DNA of 64,000 nt from Luzula sylvatica (lineage: Eukaryota; Streptophyta; Magnoliopsida; Poales; Juncaceae): positions 59,947,793-60,011,792 of the forward strand of contig OX326958.1 in the NCBI GenBank assembly GCA_946800325.1, in the 5' to 3' direction. The position numbers and the translations under genes were made by a program. Shown here one piece after another: positions 51,717 through 64,000 of this stretch (position 1 is the first letter of the stretch; each line of letters opens with the position of its first letter). The notes beneath the pieces are model-generated. The model was not told the origin of the DNA. It did no database searches and saw only the letters and a program-made list of their open reading frames with translations.

Positions 51717-54090
51717 TCAAAACAAGATTTTAACGCTTTGAGGAGTTCAAATAACGTGTTTTTAGATCATTTGTATCGTATCTTTTAGTACATAACTTTT
51801 CACCAAATTTCACAAACACTAAGAAAGTTTGTTTTTCGATTCAAAACAAGATTTTAACGTTTGGAGGAGTTCAAATAACGTGTTTTTAGATCATTTGTAT
51901 CATATCTTTTACTACATAACTTTTCACCAAATTTCACAAACTCTAAGAAAGTTTGTTTTCCGATTCAAAACAAGATTTTAACGCTTTGATTGGTTCAAAT
52001 AATGTGTTTTTAGATCATTCGTATCGTATCTTTTTCTACATAACTTTTCACCAAATTTCACAAACACTAAGAAAGTTTGTTTTTCGATTCAAAACAAGAT
52101 TTTAACGCTTTGAGGAGTTCAAATAACGTGTTTCTAGATCATTTGTATCGTATCTTTTACTACATAACTTTTCGCCAAATTTCACAAACACTAAGAAAGT
52201 TTGTTTTTCGATTCAAAACAAGATTTTAACGCTTTGAGGAGTTCAAACAACGTGTTTCCAGATCATTTGCATCGTATCTTTTAGTACATAACTTTTCACC
52301 AAATTTCACAAACACTAAGAAAGTTTGTTTTTCGATTCAAAACAAGATTTTAACGCTTTGAGGACTTCAAATAACGGGTTTCTACATCATTTGTATCGTA
52401 TCTTTTACTACATAACTTTTCACCAAATTTCACAAACACTAAGAAACTTTGTTTTTCGATTCAAAACAAGATTTTAACGCTTTGAGGAGTTCAAATGACG
52501 TGTTTTTAGATCATTTATATCGTATCTTTTACTACATAACTTTTCACCAAATTTCACAAACACCAAGAAAGTTTGTTTTTCGATTCAAAACAAGATTTTA
52601 ACGCTTTGAGGTGTTCAAATAACATGTTTTTAGATCATTTGTGTCGTATCTTTTAGTACATAACTTTTCCCCAAATTTCACAAACACTAAGAAAGTTTGT
52701 TATTCGATTTCAAAACAAGATTTTAACGCTTTGAGTAGTTCAAATAACGTGTTTTTAGATCATTTGTATCGTATCTTTTAGTACATAACTTTTCACCAAA
52801 TTTCACAAACACTAAGAAATTTTGTTTTTCGATTCAAAACAAGATTTTTTAACGCTTTGAGGAGTTCAAATAACGTGTTTCTAGATCATTTGTATGGTAT
52901 CTTTTACTACATAACGTTTCACCAAATTTCACAAACACTAAGAAAGTTTGTTTTTCGATTCAAAACATGATTTTAACGCTTTGAGGAGTTCAAATAACGT
53001 GTTTTTAGATCATTTGTATCGTATCTTTTACTACATAACTTTTCACCAAATTTCACAAACACTAAGAGAGTTTGTTTTTCGATTCAAAACAAGATTTTAA
53101 CGCTTTAAGGTGTTCAAATAACTTGTTTTTAGATCAGGTGTATCGTATCTTTTACTACATAACTTTTTACCAAATTTCAGAAACGCTAAGAAAGTTTGTT
53201 TTTCGATTCAAAACAAGATTGTAACGCTTTGAGGAGTTCAAATAACATGTTTTTAGATCATTTGTATCATATCTTTTACTACATAACTTTTCAGCAAATT
53301 TCACAAACACTAAGAAAGTTTGTTTTTCGATTCAAAACAAGATTTTAACGTTTGGAGGAGTTCAAATAACGTGTTTTTAGATCATTTGTATCATACCTTT
53401 TACTACATAACTTTTCACCAAATTTCACAAACTCTAAGAAAGTTTGTTTTCCGATTCAAAACTAGATTTTAACGCTTTGAGGGGTTCAAATAATGTGTTT
53501 TTAGATCATTCGTATCGTATCTTTTACTACATAACTTTTCACCAAATTTCACAAACACTAAGAAAGTTTGTTTTTCGATTCAAAACAAGATTTTAACGCT
53601 TTGAGGAGTTCAAATAACGTGTTTCTAGATCATTTGTATCGTATCTTTTAGTACATAACTTTTCGCCAAATTTCACAAACACTAAGAAAGTTTGTTTTTC
53701 GATTCAAAACAAGATTTTAACGCTTTGAGGAGTTCAAATAACGTGTTTTTAGATCATTTGTATCGTATCTTTTACTACAAAACTTTTCACCAAATTTCAC
53801 AAACACTAAGAAAGTTTGTTTTTCGATTCAAAACAAGATTTTAACGCTTTGAGGAGTTCAAACAACGTGTTTCCAGATCATTTGCATCGTATCTTTTAGT
53901 ACATAACTTTTCACCAAATTTCACAAACACTAAGAAAGTTTGTTTTTCGATTCAAAACAAGATTTTAACGCTTTGAGGAGTTCAAATAACGGGTTTCTAG
54001 ATCATTTGTATCGTATCTTTTACTACATAACTTTTCACCAAATTTCACAAACACTAAGAAAGTTAGTTTTTCGATTCAAAACAAGATTTT
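51717..54090 (+). repeat. 19-monomer unit, copy 3 of 3
   Basis: This full-length copy restores the three monomers absent from copy 2, including the GTTTGGAGG and ATCATACC pair at 53,348-53,396. It matches copy 1 at 4,346 bp and, apart from the restored monomers, copy 2 at 1,987 bp. Private marks are TCTACATC near 52,382, CAAATGACG near 52,493 and GTATGGTATC near 52,893. It diverges near 54,100, where a TTCATATCG monomer follows. Confidence 0.85.
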
Positions 54091-55879
54091 AATGCTTTGA
54101 GGAGTTCAAATAACGTGTTTTTAGATCATTCATATCGTATCTTTTACTACATAACTTTTCACCAAATTTCACAAACACCAAGAAAGTTTGTTTTTCGATT
54201 GAAAACAAGATTTTCACGCTTTGAGGTGTTCAAATAACGTGTTTTTATATCATTTGTGTCGTATCTTTTAGTACATAACTTTTCACCAAATCTCCCAAAC
54301 ACTAAGAAAGTTTGTTTTTCAATTCAAAACAAACATTTAACGCTTTGAGGAGTTCAAATAACGAGTTTTTAGATAATTTGTATCGTATCTTTTAGTACAT
54401 AAGTTTTCACCAAATTTCACAAACACTAAGAAAGTTTGTTTTTCGATTCAAAACAAGTTTTTAACGCTTTGAGGAGTTCAAATAACGGGTTTCTAGGTCA
54501 TTTGTATCGTATCTTTTACTACATAACTTTTCACCAAATCTCCCAAACACTAAGAAAGTTTGTTTTTCAATTCAAAACAAACATTTAACGCTTTGAGGAG
54601 TTCAAATAACGAGTTTTTAGATCATTTGTATCGTATCTTTTAGTACATAAGTTTTCACCAAATTTCACAAACACTAAGAAAGTTTGTTTTTCGATTCAAA
54701 ACAAGATTTTAACGCTTTGAGGAGTTCAAATAACGGGTTTCTAGATCATTTGTATCGTATCTTTTACTGCATAACTTTTCACCAAATTTCACAAACACTA
54801 AGAAAGTTTGTTTTTCGATTCAAAACAAGATTTTAACGATTTGAGGAGTTCAAATAACGGGTTTCTAGATCATTTGTATCGTATCTTTTACTACATAACT
54901 TTTCACCAAATTTCACAAACACTAAGAAAGTTTGTTTTTCGATTCAAAACAAGATTTTAACGCTTTGAGGAGTTCAAATAACGGGTTTCTAGATCATTTG
55001 TATCGTATCTTTTAGTACATAACTTTTCACCAAATTTCACAAACACTAAGAAAGTTTGTTTTTCGATTCAAAACAAGATTTTAAAGCTTTGAGGATTTCA
55101 AATAACGTGTTTCTAGATCATTTGCATCGTATCTTTTAGTACATAACTTTTCACAAATTTCACAAACACTAAGAAAGTTTGTTTTTCGATTCAAAATAAG
55201 ATTTTAACGCTTTGAGGAGTTCAAATAACGGGTTTCTAGATCATTTGTATCGTATCTTTTACTACATAACTTTTCACCAAATTTCACAAACACTAAGAAA
55301 GTTTGTTTTTCGATTCAAAACAAGATTTTAACGCTTTGAGGAGTTCAAATAACGTGTTTTTAGATCATTTATATCGTATCTTTTACTACATAACTTTTCA
55401 CCAAATTTCACAAACACCAAGAAAGTTTTTTTTTCGATTCAAAACAAGATTTTAACGCTTTGAGGTGTTCAAATAACGTGTTTTTAGATCATTTGTGTCG
55501 TATCTTTTAGTACATAACTTTTCACCAAATCTCCCAAACACTAAGAAAGTTTGTTTTTCAATTCAAAACAAACTTTTAACGCTTTGAGGAGTTCAAATAA
55601 CGTGTTTTTAGATCATTTATATCGTATCTTTTAGTACATAAGTTTTCACCAAATTTCACAAACACTAAGAAAGTTTGTTTTTCGATTCAAAACAAGATTT
55701 TAAAGCTTTGAGGAGTTCAAATAACATGTTTTTAGATCAGGTGTATCGTATCTTTTACTACATAACTTTTCACCAAATTTCACAAACACTAAGAAAGTTT
55801 ATTTTTCGATTCAAAACAAGATTTTAACGCTTTGAGGAGTTCAAATAACGTGTTTTTAGATCATTTGTATCGTATCTTT

Positions 55880-57570
55880 TACTACAAAACTTTTCACCAA
55901 ATTTCACAAACACTAAGAAAGCTTGTTTTTCGATTCAAAACAAGATTTTAACGCTTTGAGGAGTTCAAATAACGTGTTTTTAGATCATTTGTATCGTATC
56001 TTTTACTACATAACTTTTCACCAAATTTCACAAACACTAAGAAAGTTTGTTTTTCGATTTCAAAACAAGATTTTAACGCTTTGAGGAGTTCAAATAACGT
56101 GTTTTTAGATCATTTGTATCGTATCTTTTAGTACATAACTTTTCACCAAATTTCACAAACACTAAGAAAGTTTGTTTTTCGATTCAAAACAAGATTTTAA
56201 AGCTTTGAGGAGTTCAAATAACTTGTTATTAGATCAATTGTATCGTATCTTTTAGTACATAACTTTTCACCAAATTACACAAACACTAAGAAAGTTTGTT
56301 TTTCGATTCAAAACAAGATTTTAACGCTTTGAGGAGTTCAAATAACGTGTTTTTAGATCATTTATATCGTATCTTTTACTACATAACTTTTCACCAAATT
56401 TCACAAACACCAAGAAAGTTTGTTTTTCGATTCAAAACAAGATTTTAACGCTTTGAGGTGTTCAAATAACGTGTTTTTAGATCATTTGTGTCGTATCTTT
56501 TAGTACATAACTTTTCACCAAATCTCCCAAACACTAAGAAAGTTTGTTTTTCAATTCAAAACAAACATTTAACGCTTTGAGGAGTTCAAATAACGTGTTT
56601 TTAGATCATTTGTATCGTATCTTTTAGTACATAAGTTTTCAACAAATTTCACAAACACTAAGAAAGTTTGTTTTTCGATTCAAAACAAGATTTTAAAGCA
56701 TTGAGGAGTTCAAATAACATGTTTTTAGATCAGGTGTATCGTATCTTTTACTACATAACTTTTCACCAAATTTCACAAACACTAAGAAAGTTTGTTTTTC
56801 GATTCAAAACAAGATTTTAACGCTTTGAGGAGTTCAAATAACGGGTTTCTAGATCATTTGTATCGTATCTTTTAGTACATAACTTTTCACCAAATTTCAC
56901 AAACACTAAGAAAGTTTGTTTTTCGATTCAAAACAAGATTTTAAAGCTTTGAGGATTTCAAATAACGTGTTTCTAGATCATTTGCATCGTATCTTTTAGT
57001 ACATAACTTTTCACCAAATTTCACAAACACTAAGAAAGTTTGTTTTTCGATTCAAAACAAGATTTTAACGCTTTGAGGAGTTCAAATAACGTGTTTTTAG
57101 ATCATTTGTATCGTATCTTTTACTACAAAACTTTTCACCAAATTTCACAAACACTAAGAAAGCTTGTTTTTCGATTCAAAACAAGATTTTAACGCTTTGA
57201 GGAGTTCAAATAACGTGTTTTTAGATCATTTGTATCGTATCTTTTACTACATAACTTTTCACCAAATTTCACAAACACTAAGAAAGTTTGTTTTTCGATT
57301 TCAAAACAAGATTTTAACGCTTTGAGGAGTTCAAATAACGTGTTTTTAGATCATTTGTATCGTATCTTTTAGTACATAACTTTTCACCAAATTTCACAAA
57401 CACTAAGAAAGTTTGTTTTTCGATTCAAAACAAGATTTTAAAGCTTTGAGGAGTTCAAATAACATGTTATTAGATCAATTGTATCGTATCTTTTAGTACA
57501 TAACTTTTCACCAAATTACACAAACACTAAGAAAGTTTGTTTTTCGATTCAAAACAAGATTTTAACGCTT
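55880..57570 (+). repeat. Second 10-monomer (1,241-bp) offset
   Basis: The run TACAAAAC, GCTTGTTTTTCG, GATTTCAAAAC, AGATCAATTG and AAATTACAC starting at 55,880 recurs at 57,121, an offset of 1,241 bp. The shared part is about 450 bp; the intervening monomers differ. The same size as the duplication at 17,190 reflects ten monomers plus one inserted base and need not imply a common event. Confidence 0.75.
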
Positions 57571-58960
57571 TGAGGAGTTCAGATAACAAGTTTTTAGATC
57601 AGGTGTATCGTATCTTTTACTACATAACTTTTTACCAAATTTCAAAAATGCTAAGAAAGTTTGTTTTTCGATTCAAAACAAGATTTTAACGCTTTGAGGA
57701 GTTCAAATAACATGTTTTTAGATCAGGTGTATCGTATCTTTTACTACATAACTTTTTACCAAATTTCAGAAACACTAAGAAAGTTTGTTTTTCGATTCAA
57801 AACAAGATTTTAACGCTTTGAGGAGTTCAAATAACGTGTTTTTAGATCATTTGTATCGTATCTTTTACTACATAACTTTTCACCAAATTTCACAAACCCT
57901 AAGAAAGTTTGTTTTTCGATTCAAAACAAGATTTTAATGCTTTGAGGTGTTCAAATAACATGTTTTTAGATCATTTGTATCGTATCTTTTAGTACATAAC
58001 TTTTCACCAAATTTCACAAACACTAAGAAATTTTGTTTTTCTATTCAAAACAAGATTTTAACGCTTTGAGGAGTACAAATAACGTGTTTCTAGATCATTT
58101 GTATGGTATCTTTTACTTCATAACTTTTCACCAAATTTCACAAACACTAAGAAAGTTTTTTTTTCGATTCAAAACAAGATTTTAACGCTTTGAGGAGTTC
58201 AAATAACGTGTTTTTAGATCATTTATATCGTATCTTTTACTACATAACTTTTCACCAAATTTCACAAACACCAAGAAAGTTTGTTTTTCGATTCAAAACA
58301 AGATTTTAACGCTTTGAGGTGTTCAAATAACGTGTTTTTAGATCATTTGTGTCGTATCTTTTAGTACATAACTTTTCACCAAATCTCCCAAACACTAAGA
58401 AAGTTTGTTTTTCAATTCAAAACAAACATTTAACGCTTTGAGGAGTTCAAATAACGTGTTTTTAGATCATTTGTATCGTATCTTTTAGTACATAAGTTTT
58501 CAACAAATTTCACAAACACTAAGAAAGTTTGTTTTTCGATTCAAAACAAGATTTTAAAGCATTGAGGAGTTCAAATAACATGTTTTTAGATCAGGTGTAT
58601 CGTATCTTTTACTACATAACTTTTCACCAAATTTCACAAACACTAAGAAAGTTTGTTTTTCGATTCAAAACAAGATTTTAACGCTTTGAGGAGTTCAAAT
58701 AACGGGTTTCTAGATCATTTGTATCGTATCTTTTAGTACATAACTTTTCACCAAATTTCACAAACACTAAGAAAGTTTGTTTTTCGATTCAAAACAAGAT
58801 TTTAAAGCTTTGAGGATTTCAAATAACGTGTTTCTAGATCATTTGCATCGTATCTTTTAGTACATAACTTTTCACCAAATTTCACAAACACTAAGAAAGT
58901 TTGTTTTTCGATTCAAAACAAGATTTTAACGCTTTGAGGAGTTCAAATAACGTGTTTTTA
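56290..58960 (+). repeat. 15-monomer (1,861-bp) offset repeat
   Basis: About 800 bp from 56,290 recur from 58,150 at an offset of 1,861 bp. They include TTATATCG, AATCTCCC (56,521 and 58,382), TTTTCAACAAA, AGATCAGGTG and GAGGATTTC (56,951 and 58,812). GAGGATTTC also occurs at 55,091, one further 1,860-bp step to the left, which hints at an older 15-monomer periodicity. Confidence 0.75.
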
Positions 58961-59255
58961 GATCATTTATATCGTATCTTTTACTACATAACTTTTCACC
59001 AAATTTCACAAACACCAAGAAAGTTTGTTTTTCGATTCAAAACAAGATTTTAACGCTTTGAGGTGTTCAAATAACGTGTTTTTAGATCATTTGTGTCGTA
59101 TCTTTTAGTACATAACTTTTCACCAAATCTCCCAAACACTAAGAAAGTTTGTTTTTCAATTCAAAACAAACATTTAACGCTTTGAGGAGTTCAAATAACG
59201 TGTTTTTAGATCATTTGTATCGTATCTTTTAGTACATAAGTTTTCAACAAATTTC
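58165..59255 (+). repeat. 6-monomer (744-bp) duplication, second copy cut short
   Basis: The AATCTCCC landmark at 58,382 recurs at 59,126, exactly 744 bp (6 x 124) later, with matching TTATATCG, ACACCAAG and TTTTCAACAAA neighbours. The second copy is interrupted near 59,255, where the 52-monomer duplication junction switches to the AAATTTTG and GATTTTTTAACG monomer. The local duplication therefore came before, or formed with, that larger one. Confidence 0.83.
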
Positions 59256-62200
59256 ACAAACACTAAGAAATTTTGTTTTTCGATTCAAAACAAGATTTTT
59301 TAACGCTTTGAGGAGTTCAAATAACGTGTTTCTAGATCATTTGTATGGTATCTTTTACTACATAACGTTTCACCAAATTTCACAAACACTAAGAAAGTTT
59401 GTTTTTCGATTCAAAACATGATTTTAACGCTTTGAGGAGTTCAAATAACGTGTTTTTAGATCATTTGTATCGTATCTTTTACTACATAACTTTTCACCAA
59501 ATTTCACAAACACTAAGAGAGTTTGTTTTTCGATTCAAAACAAGATTTTAACGCTTTAAGGTGTTCAAATAACTTGTTTTTAGATCAGGTGTATCGTATC
59601 TTTTACTACATAACTTTTTACCAAATTTCAGAAACGCTAAGAAAGTTTGTTTTTCGATTCAAAACAAGATTGTAACGCTTTGAGGAGTTCAAATAACATG
59701 TTTTTAGATCATTTGTATCATATCTTTTACTACATAACTTTTCAGCAAATTTCACAAACACTAAGAAAGTTTGTTTTTCGATTCAAAACAAGATTTTAAC
59801 GTTTGGAGGAGTTCAAATAACGTGTTTTTAGATCATTTGTATCATACCTTTTACTACATAACTTTTCACCAAATTTCACAAACTCTAAGAAAGTTTGTTT
59901 TCCGATTCAAAACTAGATTTTAACGCTTTGAGGGGTTCAAATAATGTGTTTTTAGATCATTCGTATCGTATCTTTTACTACATAACTTTTCACCAAATTT
60001 CACAAACACTAAGAAAGTTTGTTTTTCGATTCAAAACAAGATTTTAACGCTTTGAGGAGTTCAAATAACGTGTTTCTAGATCATTTGTATCGTATCTTTT
60101 AGTACATAACTTTTCGCCAAATTTCACAAACACTAAGAAAGTTTGTTTTTCGATTCAAAACAAGATTTTAACGCTTTGAGGAGTTCAAATAACGTGTTTT
60201 TAGATCATTTGTATCGTATCTTTTACTACAAAACTTTTCCCCAAATTTCACAAACACTAAGAAAGTTTGTTTTTCGATTCAAAACAAGATTTTAACGCTT
60301 TGAGGAGTTCAAACAACGTGTTTCCAGATCATTTGCATCGTATCTTTTAGTACATAACTTTTCACCAAATTTCACAAACACTAAGAAAGTTTGTTTTTCG
60401 ATTCAAAACAAGATTTTAACGCTTTGAGGAGTTCAAATAACGGGTTTCTAGATCATTTGTATCGTATCTTTTACTACATAACTTTTCACCAAATTTCACA
60501 AACACTAAGAAAGTTTGTTTTTCGATTCAAAACAAGATTTTAATGCTTTGAGGAGTTCAAATAACGTGTTTTTAGATCATTCATATCGTATCTTTTACTA
60601 CATAACTTTTCACCAAATTTCACAAACACCAAGAAAGTTTGTTTTTCGATTGAAAACAAGATTTTAACGCTTTGAGGTGTTCAAATAACGTGTTTTTATA
60701 TCATTTGTGTCGTATCTTTTAGTACATAACTTTTCACCAAATCTCCCAAACACTAAGAAAGTTTGTTTTTCAATTCAAAACAAACATTTAACGCTTTGAG
60801 GAGTTCAAATAACGAGTTTTTAGATAATTTGTATCGTATCTTTTAGTACATAAGTTTTCACCAAATTTCACAAACACTAAGAAAGTTTGTTTTTCGATTC
60901 AAAACAAGTTTTTAACGCTTTGAGGAGTTCAAATAACGGGTTTCTAGGTCATTTGTATCGTATCTTTTAGTACATAACTTTTCACCAAATCTCCCAAACA
61001 CTAAGAAAGTTTGTTTTTCAATTCAAAACAAACATTTAACGCTTTGAGGAGTTCAAATAACGAGTTTTTAGATCATTTGTATCGTATCTTTTAGTACATA
61101 AGTTTTCACCAAATTTCACAAACACTAAGAAAGTTTGTTTTTCGATTCAAAACAAGATTTTAACGCTTTGAGGAGTTCAAATAACGGGTTTCTAGATCAT
61201 TTGTATCGTATCTTTTACTGCATAACTTTTCACCAAATTTCACAAACACTAAGAAAGTTTGTTTTTCGATTCAAAACAAGATTTTAACGATTTGAGGAGT
61301 TCAAATAACGGGTTTCTAGATCATTTGTATCGTATCTTTTACTACATAACTTTTCACCAAATTTCACAAACACTAAGAAAGTTTGTTTTTCGATTCAAAA
61401 CAAGATTTTAACGCTTTGAGGAGTTCAAATAACGGGTTTCTAGATCATTTGTATCGTATCTTTTAGTACATAACTTTTCACCAAATTTCACAAACACTAA
61501 GAAAGTTTGTTTTTCGATTCAAAACAAGATTTTAAAGCTTTGAGGATTTCAAATAACGTGTTTCTAGATCATTTGCATCGTATCTTTTAGTACATAACTT
61601 TTCACAAATTTCACAAACACTAAGAAAGTTTGTTTTTCGATTCAAAATAAGATTTTAACGCTTTGAGGAGTTCAAATAACGGGTTTCTAGATCATTTGTA
61701 TCGTATCTTTTACTACATAACTTTTCACCAAATTTCACAAACACTAAGAAAGTTTGTTTTTCGATTCAAAACAAGATTTTAACGCTTTGAGGAGTTCAAA
61801 TAACGTGTTTTTAGATCATTTATATCGTATCTTTTACTACATAACTTTTCACCAAATTTCACAAACACCAAGAAAGTTTTTTTTTCGATTCGAAACAAGA
61901 TTTTAACGCTTTGAGGTGTTCAAATAACGTGTTTTTAGATCATTTGTGTCGTATCTTTTAGTACATAACTTTTCACCAAATCTCCCAAACACTAAGAAAG
62001 TTTGTTTTTCAATTCAAAACAAACTTTTAACGCTTTGAGGAGTTCAAATAACGTGTTTTTAGATCATTTATATCGTATCTTTTAGTACATAAGTTTTCAC
62101 CAAATTTCACAAACACTAAGAAAGTTTGTTTTTCGATTCAAAACAAGATTTTAAAGCTTTGAGGAGTTCAAATAACATGTTTTTAGATCAGGTGTATCGT

Positions 62201-64000
62201 ATCTTTTACTACATAACTTTTCACCAAATTTCACAAACACTAAGAAAGTTTATTTTTCGATTCAAAACAAGATTTTAACGCTTTGAGGAGTTCAAATAAC
62301 GTGTTTTTAGATCATTTGTATCGTATCTTTTACTACAAAACTTTTCACCAAATTTCACAAACACTAAGAAAGCTTGTTTTTCGATTCAAAACAAGATTTT
62401 AACGCTTTGAGGAGTTCAAATAACGTGTTTTTAGATCATTTGTATCGTATCTTTTACTACATAACTTTTCACCAAATTTCACAAACACTAAGAAAGTTTG
62501 TTTTTCGATTTCAAAACAAGATTTTAACGCTTTGAGGAGTTCAAATAACGTGTTTTTAGATCATTTGTATCGTATCTTTTAGTACATAACTTTTCACCAA
62601 ATTTCACAAACACTAAGAAAGTTTGTTTTTCGATTCAAAACAAGATTTTAAAGCTTTGAGGAGTTCAAATAACTTGTTATTAGATCAATTGTATCGTATC
62701 TTTTAGTACATAACTTTTCACCAAATTACACAAACACTAAGAAAGTTTGTTTTTCGATTCAAAACAAGATTTTAACGCTTTGAGGAGTTCAAATAACGTG
62801 TTTTTAGATCATTTATATCGTATCTTTTACTACATAACTTTTCACCAAATTTCACAAACACCAAGAAAGTTTGTTTTTCGATTCAAAACAAGATTTTAAC
62901 GCTTTGAGGTGTTCAAATAACGTGTTTTTAGATCATTTGTGTCGTATCTTTTAGTACATAACTTTTCACCAAATCTCCCAAACACTAAGAAAGTTTGTTT
63001 TTCAATTCAAAACAAACATTTAACGCTTTGAGGAGTTCAAATAACGTGTTTTTAGATCATTTGTATCGTATCTTTTAGTACATAAGTTTTCAACAAATTT
63101 CACAAACACTAAGAAAGTTTGTTTTTCGATTCAAAACAAGATTTTAAAGCATTGAGGAGTTCAAATAACATGTTTTTAGATCAGGTGTATCGTATCTTTT
63201 ACTACATAACTTTTCACCAAATTTCACAAACACTAAGAAAGTTTGTTTTTCGATTCAAAACAAGATTTTAACGCTTTGAGGAGTTCAAATAACGGGTTTC
63301 TAGATCATTTGTATCGTATCTTTTAGTACATAACTTTTCACCAAATTTCACAAACACTAAGAAAGTTTGTTTTTCGATTCAAAACAAGATTTTAAAGCTT
63401 TGAGGATTTCAAATAACGTGTTTCTAGATCATTTGCATCGTATCTTTTAGTACATAACTTTTCACCAAATTTCACAAACACTAAGAAAGTTTGTTTTTCG
63501 ATTCAAAACAAGATTTTAACGCTTTGAGGAGTTCAAATAACGTGTTTTTAGATCATTTGTATCGTATCTTTTACTACAAAACTTTTCACCAAATTTCACA
63601 AACACTAAGAAAGCTTGTTTTTCGATTCAAAACAAGATTTTAACGCTTTGAGGAGTTCAAATAACGTGTTTTTAGATCATTTGTATCGTATCTTTTACTA
63701 CATAACTTTTCACCAAATTTCACAAACACTAAGAAAGTTTGTTTTTCGATTTCAAAACAAGATTTTAACGCTTTGAGGAGTTCAAATAACGTGTTTTTAG
63801 ATCATTTGTATCGTATCTTTTAGTACATAACTTTTCACCAAATTTCACAAACACTAAGAAAGTTTGTTTTTCGATTCAAAACAAGATTTTAAAGCTTTGA
63901 GGAGTTCAAATAACATGTTATTAGATCAATTGTATCGTATCTTTTAGTACATAACTTTTCACCAAATTACACAAACACTAAGAAAGTTTGTTTTTCGATT
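59251..64000 (+). repeat. 52-monomer segmental duplication, copy 2 (cut)
   Basis: This second copy is truncated by the window edge after about 4,750 of 6,451 bp. It matches copy 1 at a constant 6,451-bp offset, so no monomer was gained or lost. Differences noticed are TTTTCCCCAAA near 60,237, GTTTG for GTTAG at 60,515, TTTTAACG for TTTTCACG at 60,665, TTTTAGTAC for TTTTACTAC near 60,970 and GATTCGAAAC near 61,888. Confidence 0.88.

Larger units (their letters stand above)
52800..59250 (+). repeat. 52-monomer segmental duplication, copy 1
   Basis: The AAATTTTG, GATTTTTTAACG and GTATGGTATC monomer at about 52,811 recurs at about 59,262, an offset of 6,451 bp (52 x 124 plus 3). That offset holds at TACAAAAC (53,777 and 60,228) and to the window end. 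The copy overlaps the last 19-monomer unit. It carries the ordered TTATATCG, GTGTCG/AATCTCCC and CATAAGTTTTC monomers typical of the left part of the window. Confidence 0.88.
1..64000 (+). repeat. 124-bp satellite array filling the window
   Basis: The whole window is a head-to-tail array of one monomer, read here from GTATCTTTTA to CATTTGTATC, 124 bp long, about 516 copies. Every stretch read has the same orientation; no inversion, interspersed transposon or unique spacer was found. Most monomers differ from the consensus at a few positions, often recurring ones: C or G at monomer base 11, T or C at base 109, CG/CA/TG at bases 102-103, GAGGAG or GAGGTG near base 90, and a GATTTC insertion of 1 bp. 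Stop codons and the 124-bp length (not a multiple of 3) rule out a coding repeat. Arrays of this kind usually sit at centromeres or in heterochromatin. The length fits my memory of the Luzula sylvatica satellite Lusy1, but I cannot compare sequences. Repeat identity is certain; species and function are inferred. Confidence 0.98.

Noticed and set aside
49431..53777. A second 35-monomer HOR (4,346-bp offset) equal to the left-hand 4,340-bp unit
   Set aside because: This offset is the sum of the 16- and 19-monomer steps of the tripled 19-mer, and its monomer types differ from the left unit. The shared number 35 appears to be coincidence.
1..64000. CRISPR-like regular spacing of repeats
   Set aside because: There are no short identical repeats separated by unique spacers. 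The whole 124 bp is repeated, so this is a satellite array.
1..64000. Telomere-type repeats, rRNA or tRNA genes, or LTR retrotransposon pieces
   Set aside because: I read through the whole window and found no telomeric hexamer or heptamer runs, no structured RNA gene sequence and no break in the 124-bp monomer order long enough to hold an insertion.

Overview
The window is satellite DNA from end to end. About 516 head-to-tail copies of one AT-rich 124-bp monomer (consensus about 28% G+C) fill all 64 kb on one strand. I see no protein gene, RNA gene, transposon, CRISPR array or other unique sequence. Such an array is typical of a eukaryotic centromere or other constitutive heterochromatin, most likely from a long-read plant or animal assembly. 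The 124-bp length and AT-richness agree with my recollection of Lusy1, the holocentromere satellite of the woodrush Luzula sylvatica. I cannot check that sequence here, so species and centromeric role remain inference.

The array is a patchwork of higher-order repeats (HORs) and large tandem duplications, nearly all whole numbers of monomers long. (1) 1-8,639: two copies of a 4.34-kb, 35-monomer unit. (2) 4,103-18,280: two adjacent, nearly identical copies of a 58-monomer segment (7,027 and 7,151 bp). (3) 17,190-19,670: a 10-monomer (1,241 bp) duplication. (4) 19,671-23,770: a more mixed stretch without a sharp HOR. (5) 23,770-36,920: two copies of a 53-monomer (about 6,575 bp) segment, each holding about 2.9 copies of a 12-monomer, 1,489-bp HOR. 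(6) 36,921-39,120: mixed monomers with a small dimer duplication. (7) 39,125-45,700: a 27/26-monomer duplication. (8) 44,496-48,680: a 17-monomer (2,112 bp) duplication. (9) 47,371-54,090: a 19-monomer unit in three copies, the middle one lacking three monomers. (10) 52,800 to the window end: a 52-monomer (6,451 bp) duplication whose second copy runs off the edge.

No genes act together here. What the sequence records is array evolution: unequal exchange or break-induced copying in monomer register, exact one- and three-monomer losses, one 41-bp internal truncation that was then copied, and variants suggesting decay of methylated CpG. The monomer has 12 short A/T tracts in 124 bp (10.3 bp average spacing), four CpGs of which consecutive ones lie 21, 21 and 22 bp apart, and a 6-bp dyad. 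These could matter for nucleosome positioning or centromeric chromatin. Block boundaries are good to roughly 60 bp, because in-register breakpoints between similar monomers cannot be placed exactly by eye.
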